Source: Hepsetus odoe
Taxonomy: Eukaryota > Chordata > Actinopteri > Characiformes > Hepsetidae
Assembly: GCA_017165825.1 (NCBI GenBank)
Contig: CM029384.1
Location: forward strand, 14,044,215-14,108,214
Direction of reading: 5' to 3'
Length of the DNA stretch: 64,000 nt
The translations under genes and the position numbers were made by a program. This document shows, piece by piece, positions 24,093-34,913 of the stretch; the first letter of the stretch is position 1, and each line of letters begins with the position of its first letter. Under the pieces are notes generated by a model. The model saw only the letters and a program-made list of their open reading frames with translations. It searched no databases and was not told where the DNA came from.

Positions 24093-24342
24093 TAGACCTG
24101 GCCTAGTGGTTAAGGAGTTGGCCCCAGGGTCAGAGGGTCATGGGTTCGAGTCCAAGACCAGTGGGTTGCCCTGAGGTACCCTTGAGCAAGGTACCATCCC
24201 TGTTACTGCTCCCCGGGCGCTTTCAATAGCTGCCCCCTGCTGTGAGTGTGTGTGGGTGAAATGCAGAGGTGTAATTTCGTTGTGGTTCACTGTGTGCTGT
24301 GTTGTTTACTTGCAATGAAAAGAATAGTCACTTTCACTTATA
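24093..24342 (+). repeat. tRNA-derived SINE S1, full length
   Basis: 'tggcctagtggttaaggagt' A-box region, 'gggttcgagtcc' B-box, body 'ggtacccttgagcaaggtac', 'tgctccccgggcgctttc', and a tail with 'ttgcaatgaaaagaatagtc' and 'actttcactt'. The head and body are well preserved. Confidence 0.85.
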
Positions 24343-24873
24343 TGATCTTATCAGCCTCTATTAGATGTTCTACGCTCTAGGTTGAGGTATAAAGGTGACT
24401 AGGCCTTTTCTGCAGCTGTTCCAAGACTACAAGACAAGGAACAATCTCTGATCTTATCTCTAATCTCAATCATATGTTGTCAGCATCTATTGTGTTCTCT
24501 CCTTTTACTTACTTATTTTTTTTTTCTATTTTCCTGTCTTTTCTTTGCCTTTGGCTCTGTGAGCACTGGGATAGGCTCCAGCATAATCCGTAACTGTCTC
24601 AGATGTTGGACTAACTAATGGATTTTTTTATTTTTACTTTATTATAGTTTTTGTCATCTATTCTTCCCTTTTATTTTTTCTAAAGATTATCTTACTTTAT
24701 TGATTTTATTCTGCAACACCTTTGGTCGATGCCTGCTATCTTCAATACATGCTAGATCAATAAAAATGATGACTTGAAGGGTTTCAAGTTTAAGCAAGCA
24801 AATGTAAAGCAGGTTTGCCACAATTATTACAGTTACCTAAATTAGTCATTTCTCTTTGATTATTATTTCTCTT

Positions 24874-24875
<2 letters not shown>

Positions 24876-24907
<32 letters not shown>
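24876..24907. repeat. (GT)n microsatellite
   Basis: Sixteen or so GT units inside the NHERF2 intron. Confidence 0.9.
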
Positions 24908-24908
<1 letters not shown>

Positions 24909-25926
24909 ATTATAGCTTAAAGCAAAGGTCAATTGGAACTCCAACTCAAGTTCTCAGAGTTCTTTCCCCTCCTACAGTCATACAATCTCTTTTATTTTAG
25001 ACTGCAGTCATGCACTGAAGGTGTGGTCTTGCTTATTGGGGTTGTGAATCTGTCTATGTTATGTTATGTCCATTATGTTCCTGCCAAAAATGACAACCTG
25101 ATCATACAACACATTGATATGCAACAGCTGGTCTGAAATATATAATGAAAGGCCTTTAAGCAACAAAGGAGAAAGAAGTAAAAACCTTCTACCCATGTGT
25201 CCACTAATAACAGTGTGTTTCCTTTTGACAGCCTCACCGATGCCTCATATAAACACAGAGAGGGTTGAGAGTGGGCTGAGGAGCTCTGGAGGGGACAGTC
25301 TCATGCAGAGACATTTAGATTCATCCTCTAACCTGGACATGCCCCATGAAGCTCTGACTGTATAAACGTGACAGCACTACTGGACTGCTGAAGGAAAGAA
25401 AAGTAGGCAGGGCTTCATTGCAGGCTGACCTAATTATCTAATAATATGATCTAAATTAAAAGTAGAACACTCTAATGACAACCCAGTTTGTGTGTATTTA
25501 ACTTTATATCCATAGTAATCTGCAGAAATCAAAGTTTCAGAGCTTAACTCTAATATGATGGAGAGGTGTGTGTTTCAAACCTATGAGTGGTTATGAGTAG
25601 GACATGAGAGTGTATCCGGGAGTCTCGTACTTGACTTTTTTTAACCATAATGAACATAAAACATACGGAACTAAGGCACCACTGTTACCACAAGCCCGTG
25701 TGAGTGACTGACGCTTTGCTCTGACTCATTGGGGCTTATAAAACCAGCCTCAGCCAGAGCAGAGTGCCATCTACCCTGACAATAAGGATCTGAAGCTAAT
25801 TAAAGCACAGATGTATTTGTGTGTCTTATTTTTGTGTAAAAGCATGTGTCGAATGCTGAAAGCGATTAGAGTGAGTTATGTATAAGTAACTTAGAATGAA
25901 GGATATAATGACTACAAGTAAAAGAA

Positions 25927-28900
25927 GGGACTACAAGTCCCCTCCTTGAACCGCCACCTTATCGTGGTGGAGGGGTTTGCGTGTCCCAATGATCCTGGGG
26001 GCTATGTTGTCCGGGGCTTTATGCCCCTGGTAGGGGCACCCAAGGCAAACAGGTCCTAGGTGAGGGAAGAGACAAAGAGCGGTTCAGAGGACCTCTGATG
26101 ATGCATAAAAACCTTGGAAGACGTTCTCCCTCGCCCGGACGTGGGTCACCGGGGCCTCCCTCTGGAGCCAGGCCTGGAGGTGGGGCCCGCTGGCGAGCGC
26201 CTGGTGGTCGGGCCTTCACCCATGGGGCCCGGCCGGGCTTAGCCCGAAGAGGCAACGTGGGTCCCCCTTCCCATGGGCTCACCACCTGTGGGAGGGGCCA
26301 AAGAGGTCGGGTGCATTGTGAGCTGGGCGGTGGCCGAAAACGGGGGCCTTGGCGGTCCGATCCTCGGCTGCAGAAGCTGGCTCTAGGGACGTGGAATGTC
26401 ACCTCTCTGGTGGGGAAGGAGCCTGAGCTAGTGCGCGAGGTTGAGCAGTTCCAGCTAGATATAGTTGGACTCACCTCGACGCACAGCTTGGACTCTGGAA
26501 CCAGTCTCCTTGAGAGGGGCTGGACTCTTTTCCACTCTGGAGTTGCCACCGGTGAGAGGCGCCGAGCAGGTGTGGGCATACTTATTGCCCCACGGCTTGG
26601 CGCCAGTACATTGGGGTTTGCCCCTGTAGATGAGAGGGTGGCGGCCCTCCGCCTTCGGGTCGGGGGACGGGTCCTTAGTGTTGTCTGCGCTTATGCGCCA
26701 AACAGCATTCTGGACTACCCACCCTTTCTGGGGTCTCTGGAGGGGGCGCTAGAGAGCGTCCCTCCTGGTGACTCTATCGTTCTGCTGGGGGACTTCAATG
26801 CTCACGTGGGTAATGACAGTGACACCTGGAAGGGCGTAATTGGGAGGAATGGCCCCCCCGATCTGAACCAGAGCGGTGTTTGGTTATTGGACTTTTGTGC
26901 TCGTCACGGATTGTCCATAACGAACACCATGTTCAGGCATAAGGATGTCCACATGTGCACCTGGCACCAGGACACCCTAGGCCGCAGTTCAATGATCGAC
27001 TTTGTGGTCGTGTCATCGGACTTGCGGCCCCATGTCTTGGACACTCGGGTAAAGAGAGGGGCGGAGCTGTCAACCGACCATCACCTGGTGGTGAGTTGGC
27101 TTCGTTGGTGGGGGAGGATGCCGGTCAGACCTGGTAGGCCCAAACGCATCGTGAGGGTCTGCTGGGAACGTCTGGCAGAGTCCCCTGTCAGGACAAGCTT
27201 CAACTCCCACCTCCGTCAAAGCTTTAACCACGTCCCGGGGGAGGTGGGGGATATTGAGTCTGAATGGACCTTGTTCCGCACCTCCATTGTCAAGGCGGCT
27301 GACCGGAGCTGTGGCCGGGAGGTGGTCGGTGCCTGTCGCGGTGGCAACCCTAGAACCCGTTGGTGGACACCAGCGGTGAGGGATGCCATCAAGCTGAAGA
27401 AGGAGTCCTACCGGGCCTTTTTGACCAGTGGGGCTCCGGAGGCAGCTGATAGGTACCGACAGGCCAAGCGGAATGCGGCTCTGGTGGTTGCTGAGGCAAA
27501 AACTCGGGCATGGGAGGAGTTTGGAGAGGCCATGGAGAAGGACTTCCAGACGGCTTCGAGGAAATTCTGGTCCACCATCCGGCGTCTCAGGAGGGGAAAG
27601 CAGTGCACGGTCAACACAGTGTATAGTGGGGATGGTGCGCTGCTGACCTCGACTCGGGACGTTGTGGGTCGGTGGGGGGAGTACTTCGAAGACCTCCTTA
27701 ATTCCACCAACATGCCTTCCGAGGAGGAAGCAGAGCCTGGGGACATCGAGGTGGACTCTTCCATCTCTGGGGTCGAGGTTGCCAAGGTGGTCAAAAAGCT
27801 CCTTGGTGGCAGGGCTCCGGGAGTGGATGAGATCCGCCCAGAGTTCCTCAAGGCTCTGGATGTTGTAGGACTGTCATGGCTGACACGCCTCTGCAACATC
27901 GCATGGACATCGGGGACGGTGCCTCTGGATTGGCAAACCGGGGTGGTGGTCCCCCTCTTTAAGAAAGGGGACCGGAGGGTGTGTTCCAATTATCGAGGGA
28001 TCACACTTCTCAGCCTCCCGGGGAAAGTCTATTCAGGGGTCCTGGAAAGGAGGGTCCGTCGGATAGTCGAACCTCAGATCCAGGAGGAGCAATGTGGTTT
28101 TCGTCCAGGTCGCGGAACAGTGGACCAGCTCTACACCCTTAGCAGGGTCCTGGAGGGTGCATGGGAGTTTGCCCAACCAGTTTACATGTGCTTTGTGGAC
28201 TTGGAGAAGGCATTCGACCGTGTCCCTCGGGGGCTCCTGTGGGGGGTACTCCGGGAGTATGGGGTATCGGATTCCCTGTTAAGGGCTGTCCGGTCCCTGT
28301 ACAACCGGTGTCAGAGCTTGGTCCGCATTGCCGGCAGTAAGTCGGACCTGTTCCCGGTGAGGGTTGGACTCCGCCAGGGCTGCCCTTTGTCACCGATCCT
28401 GTTCATAACTTTTATGGACAGGATTTCTAGGCGCAGCCAGGGCGTTGAGGGGGTCCGGTTTGGTGGGCTCAGGATTGGGTCTCTGCTTTTTGCAGATGAC
28501 GTTGTCCTGTTGGCCTCATCATGCCGTGACCTTCAGCACTCTCTGGATCGGTTCGCAGCCGAGTGTGAAGCGGCTGGGATGAGAATCAGCACCTCCAAAT
28601 CTGAGGCCATGGTCCTCAGTCGGAAAAGGGTGGAATGCCCTCTCAGGATTGGGAGTGAGACCTTGCCCCAAGTGGAGGAGTTTAAGTATCTTGGGATCTT
28701 GTTCACGAGTGAGGGTAAAATGGAGCGGGAGATCGACAGGCGGATCGGGGCAGCTTCTGCAGTAATGCGGGCTCTGCATCGGTCCGTCATGGTGAAGAAG
28801 GAGCTGAGCCAGAAGGCAAAGCTCTCAATTTACCAGTCGATCTACGTTCCCACCCTCACCTATGGTCACGAGCTGTGGGTAGTGACCGAAAGAACGAGAT

Positions 28901-29295
28901 CGCGAATACAAGCGGCCGAAATGAGTTTCCTCCGCAGGGTGTCTGGACTCTCCCTTAGAGATAGGGTGAGAAGCTCAGCCATCCGGGAGGGGCTCAAAGT
29001 AGAGCCGCTGCTCCTCCGCACCGAGAGGAGCCAGATGAGGTGGCTCGGGCATCTGATTAGGATGCCCCCTGGACGCCTCCCTGGTGAGGTGTTCCGGGCA
29101 CGTCCCACCGGAAAGAGACCCCGGGGAAGACCCAGGACACGCTGGAGAGACTATGTCTCTCGGCTGGCCTGGGAACGCCTTGGGATCCGCCCGGAGGAGC
29201 TGGAAGAAGTGGCCGGAGAGAGGGAAGTCTGGGCATCCCTGCTGGAGCTGCTGCCCCCGCGACCCGACCTCGGATAAGCGGGAGAAAATGGATGG
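25927..29295 (+). mobile_element. Rex3 non-LTR retrotransposon, near full length, with TSD
   Basis: The element runs from a GC-rich 5' UTR ('ccgccaccttatcgtggtgg' hairpin-like block near 25953) through one long ORF to a short 3' UTR ending 'ggataagcgggagaaaatgg' plus 'atgg'. The flanks are AAGTAAAAGAA at 25916-25926 and 29296-29306, an 11-bp target-site duplication. Two RT segments, 'tggcaaaccggggtggtggt' near 27932 and the reverse of 'cggtgacaaagggcagcc' near 28378, match the primer sites I know for fish Rex3. Rex3 belongs to the RTE clade and ends in GATG-type repeats, as seen here. It lies antisense to NHERF2 inside an intron. Confidence 0.93.
26098..29277 (+). CDS. Rex3 endonuclease/reverse transcriptase polyprotein
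   Basis: One uninterrupted 1059-residue ORF encodes the enzyme that nicks target DNA and reverse-transcribes the element RNA at the nick. An apurinic-type endonuclease spans about residues 94-335 (GTWNVTSL near 97; GDFNAH near 230, catalytic Asp/Asn; STDHHLVV near 326, catalytic Asp-His). A linker follows, then reverse transcriptase at about 590-860: FKKGDRRVCSNYRGITLLS near 620, CFVDLEKAFDRVP near 697 with the first catalytic Asp, GLRQGCPLSPILF near 757 and LLFADDVVLL near 796 with the catalytic YxDD-type box as FADD. The C terminus holds the RWLGHLIRM and RPRGRPRTRWRDYVS motifs. All catalytic motifs look intact. The first ATG used here is in a region without other support, so the true start may differ. 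Confidence 0.93.
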   Translation: MMHKNLGRRSPSPGRGSPGPPSGARPGGGARWRAPGGRAFTHGARPGLARRGNVGPPSHGLTTCGRGQRGRVHCELGGGRKRGPWRSDPRLQKLALGTWNVTSLVGKEPELVREVEQFQLDIVGLTSTHSLDSGTSLLERGWTLFHSGVATGERRRAGVGILIAPRLGASTLGFAPVDERVAALRLRVGGRVLSVVCAYAPNSILDYPPFLGSLEGALESVPPGDSIVLLGDFNAHVGNDSDTWKGVIGRNGPPDLNQSGVWLLDFCARHGLSITNTMFRHKDVHMCTWHQDTLGRSSMIDFVVVSSDLRPHVLDTRVKRGAELSTDHHLVVSWLRWWGRMPVRPGRPKRIVRVCWERLAESPVRTSFNSHLRQSFNHVPGEVGDIESEWTLFRTSIVKAADRSCGREVVGACRGGNPRTRWWTPAVRDAIKLKKESYRAFLTSGAPEAADRYRQAKRNAALVVAEAKTRAWEEFGEAMEKDFQTASRKFWSTIRRLRRGKQCTVNTVYSGDGALLTSTRDVVGRWGEYFEDLLNSTNMPSEEEAEPGDIEVDSSISGVEVAKVVKKLLGGRAPGVDEIRPEFLKALDVVGLSWLTRLCNIAWTSGTVPLDWQTGVVVPLFKKGDRRVCSNYRGITLLSLPGKVYSGVLERRVRRIVEPQIQEEQCGFRPGRGTVDQLYTLSRVLEGAWEFAQPVYMCFVDLEKAFDRVPRGLLWGVLREYGVSDSLLRAVRSLYNRCQSLVRIAGSKSDLFPVRVGLRQGCPLSPILFITFMDRISRRSQGVEGVRFGGLRIGSLLFADDVVLLASSCRDLQHSLDRFAAECEAAGMRISTSKSEAMVLSRKRVECPLRIGSETLPQVEEFKYLGILFTSEGKMEREIDRRIGAASAVMRALHRSVMVKKELSQKAKLSIYQSIYVPTLTYGHELWVVTERTRSRIQAAEMSFLRRVSGLSLRDRVRSSAIREGLKVEPLLLRTERSQMRWLGHLIRMPPGRLPGEVFRARPTGKRPRGRPRTRWRDYVSRLAWERLGIRPEELEEVAGEREVWASLLELLPPRPDLG

Positions 29296-29578
29296 AAGTA
29301 AAAGAAAGTGAGATAATAAAGGAAGTAAGCCTTTTCAGAATTATGACACCTTTCTAAACTCACAACTAATAGTTTAAACTCAACAATGTCACAAGATTCA
29401 CAAATGCAACAGCAGCTCTTCGCAGCTCTTCTTTCAAAGCAACTCATTTCATATTTCACCCTTAGGGATCATTCTGCCATACGCTGAACAGACACTTTCC
29501 ATTGTCTTAAAGAGGCTTGCACACGCAGGCTGGCTTTACACTATTTCACGACATGGAGTCCTGTTAATGTCCCATATT

Positions 29579-30610
29579 CAGTGCACTCCAGAATTATTTG
29601 CACCCCTTGTAAAGATGAGGTAAAATGGTTAAAATTATCTGCCTTTTGTGGGCAGCAGTAGCCTAGGGTTTAGGGACAAGACCCCAGGATTGGAAGGTCG
29701 GAGGCTTGAATCTCAGACAAGTAGGTTGCCCTGAGGTACCCTTGAGCAAGGTACCATCCCCATCACTGCTCCTTGGGCACTTTAAAAAGCCAACCCCCCT
29801 GCTGCACGGTGAGTATGGGTGAAAAGCAGAGGATGAATTTTGTTGTGTCTAATTGTTTGCTATTCCTTGTTTCACAATGACAAATCAGCCACTTTCACTT
29901 TCCCTTTTGGTGAAATATCTTCATGTAACAATGATGAAAATTTTCAGCGTTTCAGAGAAAACAAAGCCATTATAAAGAAAAAATCTTTTTCAACAAAAAA
30001 CAATAACTAGCACCCAAGCATTGAATTCTTTGTACAACGTCCTGTTGCCAAAAAAGCAGAGTCTCTCCTATTATTTTCTATTGCCACTTCTTTCTAAATC
30101 ATTTCTCCAGATCATCCAGAGTCATAGAGCTTCTCTTGCAGAATCTACTCTTCAGCTCACCCCACAGATTTTTAATGGGGTGTTTGTGATTCATAGGCAG
30201 AAAAGACTTTTTGTGGTATATGTTCCAAATCTGTTGGAATGGTTTTGGAGACATTGTAGCCCCAAGACTTTACTTTTTCTTTTAATTCATACAGTGATTT
30301 TTCCCCTAAAATACATGGGAGCACAATAAACCTGGCTTATTTTTAGGCAAGTTTGTTTCAGCTGTGAACTGAAAGAAGTGTTCAGTTCATTTAATGTGTG
30401 TTATCTTTCCCACATTCTTAGATGACTATAAGAATTTGATCTCTGTCGCCTCATATTCGTTCCACAGTTGATCAGGAATCATGTAAAGTTCCTATACACG
30501 CCAGTCAACTCATAATGCACAATTTAAATGAGAAGCAGGTTTCAGAAACATTATATTCAAAAATAATAACTTCAATGAGTGTTTTTGTCCAAAATATGTA
30601 CTTTGGATTT
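29579..30610 (-). mobile_element. degraded Tc1-like transposon with nested SINE
   Basis: One end reads 'cagtgcactccagaattatt' followed by 'tgcaccccttgtaaagatga', the terminal repeat of a common fish Tc1 family. After the nested SINE (29647-29908) the reverse strand retains short transposase pieces ('ctccagatcatccagagtca', 'cagctcaccccacagatttt', 'aatggggt' on plus). Most of the transposase is missing and no ORF survives. The far end was not located precisely. Confidence 0.6.
29647..29908 (+). repeat. tRNA-derived SINE S1 nested in Tc1
   Basis: 'gcagcagtagcctagggttt' head, 'ggcttgaatctc' decayed B-box, 'aggtacccttgagcaaggta' body, and tail 'tttcacaatgacaaatcagc'. It interrupts the Tc1 remnant about 65 bp from its end. 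Confidence 0.8.
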
Positions 30611-30705
30611 TTTTCTCTGAACAAATTTATTTTAAATGAAGGTTTTTTTTAGCAAAATCAAACTTTATTACCTAAATTTTTTATTTTTATACTTTTGATG
30701 ACTAT

Positions 30706-30707
30706 GA

Positions 30708-30783
<76 letters not shown>

Positions 30784-30792
30784 ATAATATAT

Positions 30793-30890
<98 letters not shown>

Positions 30891-30903
30891 CATATTATAT
30901 ATC
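30706..30903. repeat. (TA)n microsatellite
   Basis: Long TA/AT tract with a few interruptions ('aatataataatatattatat' near 30778). Further TA tracts lie at 31171-31240 and 31506-31552, between copies of a repeated segment. Confidence 0.95.
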
Positions 30904-31502
30904 TATGTCAAAATAATCTTTAAAGCCTAATTCTTACTCAGATACATTTTTTAGAGTAAGGTCCTCAATCAACTCAATCAAAAGTTCCCTCCCTTTTCCT
31001 GGAACCCACACATCTCCTTCATTATCCATCAGGACTCCCCTATACCAGACTGTGTGGTTGGCTAACAGCTGTAATTCCTGGAATTCTGTAAGGCAGATAG
31101 ATGGGACGTGTGAATACATTATGTTCTTTATTATTTTAATGAAGTGTATTTTGAGTGATAAATGTTGCTATATATATATATATATATATTTCATATGTAT
31201 ATATATATATATATAATATATATACTATATATATATATCTGCTATATCATTATATCTATCAAAATAATCAAAGCCTATTCTTATAATTTTATTTGCTAGA
31301 TGAGTCCTCAAGTCAGCTCCAATCAGTTATCTTTGAATATCCATGGTATCATCAGGACTCCTATACCAGACTGTGTGGTTGGCTAACAGCTGTAATTCCT
31401 GGAATTCTGTAAGGCAGATAGATGGGACTGATGGCAGATAAGGTCGTGTTGACTCTTCTTCATTTTTTTAGTGATGCCATTTTTAGGAGTAGAATTAAAT
31501 TA

Positions 31503-31555
<53 letters not shown>

Positions 31556-31715
31556 CATACTATATATCTATGTCAAAATAATCTTTAAAGCCTAATTCTT
31601 ACTCAGATACATTTTTTAGAGTAAGGTCCTCAATCAACTCAATCAAAAGTTCCCTCCTTTTCCTGGAGACCACACATCTCTTCATTATCCATCAGGACTC
31701 CTGATGGATGGCGAG
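30904..31715. repeat. three uneven copies of a ~200-bp segment between (TA)n tracts
   Basis: Copy 1 is at about 30899-31118, copy 2 at about 31249-31428 and copy 3 at about 31558-31703. Shared blocks include 'aaagcctaattcttactcag', 'ggtcctcaatcaactcaatc', 'atccatcaggactcc' and, in copies 1 and 2, 'ctgtgtggttggctaacagc'. Copy 2 differs mainly by scattered single-base losses. This could be a local duplication, but the error pattern suggests noisy reads placed beside a (TA)n tract. Confidence 0.75.
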
Positions 31716-32236
31716 ATAATAACTGTTTAGTTTAAACGCTCTTGGAAACAAACTGATTCATCTATTTGTCCCCCTTGCTCCAAACATGAGTATAAAATGC
31801 TGTTTGTGACTTTGGAAAATACCTTAAAATGGTTGTAGTGGGAGATGAGACTGATTGACTGTAGGATGGGAGTGAACAAAAGAACTTTGTGAGGAATTCT
31901 GAAGTCTTCTTTTGTTTCATGCTTAAACGACCGGCAAGGAACAAGGAAGACTGAGGATTTTTTTGGGGGGGCAGAGGGGTGAACTGCAAGAACTTTGTCA
32001 CAGGAGACAGATGGTAAAGATGGTAATTTATATAAATTGTGAAAAGACCTAGGAGGCTTCAGTCATGGTTCTATTCTCAGACTACACAAAGTTAGGTGTA
32101 GCCTTTTTCTGCATATATTCCAACTCTAGGCTATATAAACTTGAATGCTGATTGGATTTGAGCAAATCAGATGATATGTATTTGTGTAATGATGATGGAG
32201 CATGTGGCCTAAGGAGACCAACGCCGTGTATCAAGG

Positions 32237-33727
32237 TGTGTATAATTATTAGGCAGCTTCATTTCCCCCGGGCAAAAAAAAAAGAGATTACTCTAAAGTA
32301 AAAAATTGTAAAAATCTTTCAGAAGGATGCAGCACTCTTGAAATTGCTAAGATATTGGGTCGTGATCACAGAACCAAAGCGGTTTGTTACCAAAATGGTT
32401 GCAAGAAACATGTTGAGAAAAAGATGCAAATGAACTGCTGAAGATTTGAGACGAATCAAACATGAATCTTCCAGAATCACATTATCCACAGTTCTGTCAT
32501 CTTCCCAGAACTGAACCTGCCTGGAGTGCCCAGGAGTACAAGGTGTTCAGTGCTCAGAGACCTAATAATAATCCTTTATTTATAATCCCACGAATGGGAA
32601 ATTCACTCTCTGCATTTCACCCATGTGCAGCAGTAGGCTGCTATTGAAAACACCCGGGGAGCAGTGATGGGGACGGCACCTTGCTCAAAAGTGCCTCAGA
32701 AAGGACAACCTACTGGGAAGGGTTGACCCCGATCCTCCCGATCATGTGGCTGCGCCTAACCACTAGGCCACGCTGCCCACATGGACAAGGTAGGGAGGCT
32801 AGAATCGACCTGCTGAACAAGACAGGTATTGTTGGCACTTCTTTTCCCTCCTCCAAATTGGGCCAAAAAGAAATATAACTGACTCTGAAAAGTAAAACAT
32901 TGTAAATGTCTTCGGAGGAGGATCACGCACTCTTGAAATTGATAAGATATTGAAATGATCACGACCTCAAGCGTTTGTTGCATGTAGTCTGCATTATTCC
33001 AAAGATTTGAGAATCAAATGTGGGCTTCACCATGAACCCATGAACCTCAGTGTCATAGTCCAGAAATGAACCTACCAGGGTGGGGTACAAGGTGTTCATT
33101 GCTCAAAGGCTAAGTATTACCACAAAGAAACATATCACAGAGATTTTTTAATTTTAAGAACTGATGAGATGACAGGTACAGAGCTCACTTCCACACTCAG
33201 ACATAAGCAAAGGTGGAGGTGAGATTTTTCAAGTAAGGCTGTCATTATTAAGATGTGCTAATTGGACCTTTTTGGATTGATGATGAACTCAAAATTATCT
33301 CCCAAACCTACTGCCAGTTTATAGAAGACACTTTCTACAAGCAGTGGTTCAGGAAAAAGTCTCATCACCGAGAGACCATGATTTTATGGGACAATGGCAT
33401 TCCCACCTCTAGGATTCTCACTATGCAGCTCACAGGCATTAGATGATAGCATAATGACATGGCCTTTCCTCACTTGACCTAAGCCTGCTGAGAACCAGGC
33501 CCTTCTTGAATGGGGCTTTACGAGGAAGAAAACAGTCCACCTCTGAACAAGTTTTGGGTTAGTTTGCTGCTGCATGGTGAGCATGATCATCAGCAGATCA
33601 AGAAACTGACTCCATAAATTGAAACATGTTATTGGGAAAAGAAGGAGTACTCTATTGGTCACTGATTTTTTGTTCACATTAAAATTAATTCTTAATGCTT
33701 ACTTGCCTAATAATTGTGCACACAGTG
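32237..33727 (+). mobile_element. degraded Tc1-like transposon with nested SINE and duplicated 5' half
   Basis: The ends are inverted: 'tataattattaggcagcttc' at the left and 'cttgcctaataattgtgcac' at the right. The plus strand follows a known fish Tc1 transposase gene. The N-terminal part is at 32335-32530 ('ctcttgaaattgctaagata'). A second, more damaged copy of the same part is at 32925-33110. The catalytic part is at 33180-33660 and includes the open stretch 33255-33446 with 'MLIGPFWIDDELKI', 'SQTYCQFIEDTFYKQWF' and 'MILWDN'. Frameshifts are frequent. The SINE at 32565-32781 sits between the two N-terminal copies. Confidence 0.82.
32565..32781 (-). repeat. tRNA-derived SINE S1 nested in Tc1
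   Basis: On the plus strand: 'ctctgcatttcacccatgtg', 'cacccggggagcagtgatgg', 'ggcaccttgctcaaaagtgc' and 'taaccactaggccacgctgc', which is the S1 family in reverse with its head on the right. Confidence 0.82.
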
Positions 33728-33786
33728 TATGCGATAACCTTAATGTTACCAGATTTTTGTCATCAACATTGTCTCCCTCTCCTCAC

Positions 33787-33982
33787 CTCTATGAGCCCTG
33801 TCCTGTAGTCTGAGGCCAGCCAGTCTTGAGGCGGGCCTAGAGAAGCGGATGTACTGGCCTGGTCTGGACTTCTCGCTGTGTAGGTTGAAGCCATCGCCTG
33901 TCTCTGCTCGAACAAGGTGACAAAGCCTGGGGGCCAGTTCAGACTCTTCTGCTGGACACGACTGCACTGGGACCTGAACCTC
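33787..33982 (-). CDS. nherf2: NHERF2 PDZ2 first exon, frame disrupted
   Basis: Acceptor TTCTTTGCAG before base 33982 and donor GTGAGG after base 33787. It reads 'EVQVPVQSCPAEESELAPRL', 'CHLVRAETGDGFNLHSEKSR', 'PGQYIR', the start of NHERF PDZ2. The carboxylate-binding loop is GDGF (normally GYGF), and FNLHSEKS-PGQYIR is nearly identical to mammalian NHERF2. After YIR the expected S-x-DPGSPA...GLR-QDRLIE is replaced by 'FSRPASRLAGLRLQDRAHR'. Blocks of the right sequence are present, but a few bases are missing and one G is extra before 'CTCATAGAG'. The exon is 196 nt, so it cannot join the next phase-0 exon in frame. The gene elsewhere looks intact, so sequence error is the likeliest cause. 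Confidence 0.85.
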
Positions 33983-34913
33983 CTGCAAAGAAAAACTTGC
34001 AGAAATAGATGTAAACTTTAATTTAGTAGAGGATAGGATCACTGTGTTTTAGGCTATTAAGCGATGCTAAATCTATGCACTATGCAAGAAAGTGCAGAAA
34101 CCCAGTCAACACACAATACTAAGCAAATTAAAAATTGGTCTACAATAACGCTGAGCAATGCATACAGAGTTAGCATGTAAACCTATGCAAACCTTGCATC
34201 AGTAAATAACATAATGCGATTCTGAGTTGAGAAATACACCTACAAACCCACACAAACAGAATTTTGATACTATTATGATTGATTTAAGACTGCAAAACAA
34301 TGGGCTTATAGTAAAAAAAGAATTGTAGTGTAACAGTGGATTTATAGCCCCCAAACATGAAAATGCATTTTTAATGTAAAAATAAAATTATAGTTAAAGT
34401 TTATAAGTTGTGAGGTATGTGTGTGTGTGTGTGTGTTGTGTGTGTGTATTATTATTATTATCAGTTAAAAAATGTAAAACCTAAACAGAAAAGTTAAACA
34501 AAAATATACTTAAAAACAAAAATATACTTAAAATATACTAACAGTCCTTTTTTTGGGACCCCAAACAATAAATACAAAAACAAAGATAAAAATCTGAGAC
34601 ATCTAATCCCAGGTACATTTAACTACTTTCTTTGCAGTTTGTCTGCTTGGACATAAAGCAGACTAAAATTTGACTGCATTTATTCTATGATTTAAAATTT
34701 ATATCCTGATAGGAGTAGCCAAAGATAACAATGCTCCCATCCACAGGGTATGAAAGCTCATGAATGATTTGATGCGAATGACAAATATGAATTGTATGCT
34801 ATGAGCTTTCTATCCATTCAAAGATCTCAGGGAGAGTTTGTGCCAACCACCATCATAAATACCCCAGTTATGGGAGCATGCTATGGAAGAATTATGCTCC
34901 AATAATGCTCCAG

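Larger units (their letters stand above)
21336..33786 (-). other. NHERF2 intron within PDZ2 (about 12.5 kb)
   Basis: This long intron splits PDZ2. It contains a (GT)n tract, an S1 SINE, a full-length Rex3, a Tc1 with nested SINE, (TA)n tracts with a scrambled triplicated segment, and another Tc1 with nested SINE. A CTCF-like word CCACAAGGTGGCA lies at 21699-21711. No additional exon was recognised. Its length is partly suspect because of the disordered 30.7-33.8 kb segment. Confidence 0.75.

Noticed and set aside
26019..26579. 186-residue minus-strand ORF over the Rex3 5' region
   Set aside because: Antisense shadow of the GC-rich Rex3 ORF; other such shadows lie at 27408-27989 and 28139-28790.
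30904..31715. CRISPR-like or designed repeat array
   Set aside because: The repeat copies are long, uneven and separated by (TA)n; eukaryotic context. An assembly artefact or local duplication fits better.
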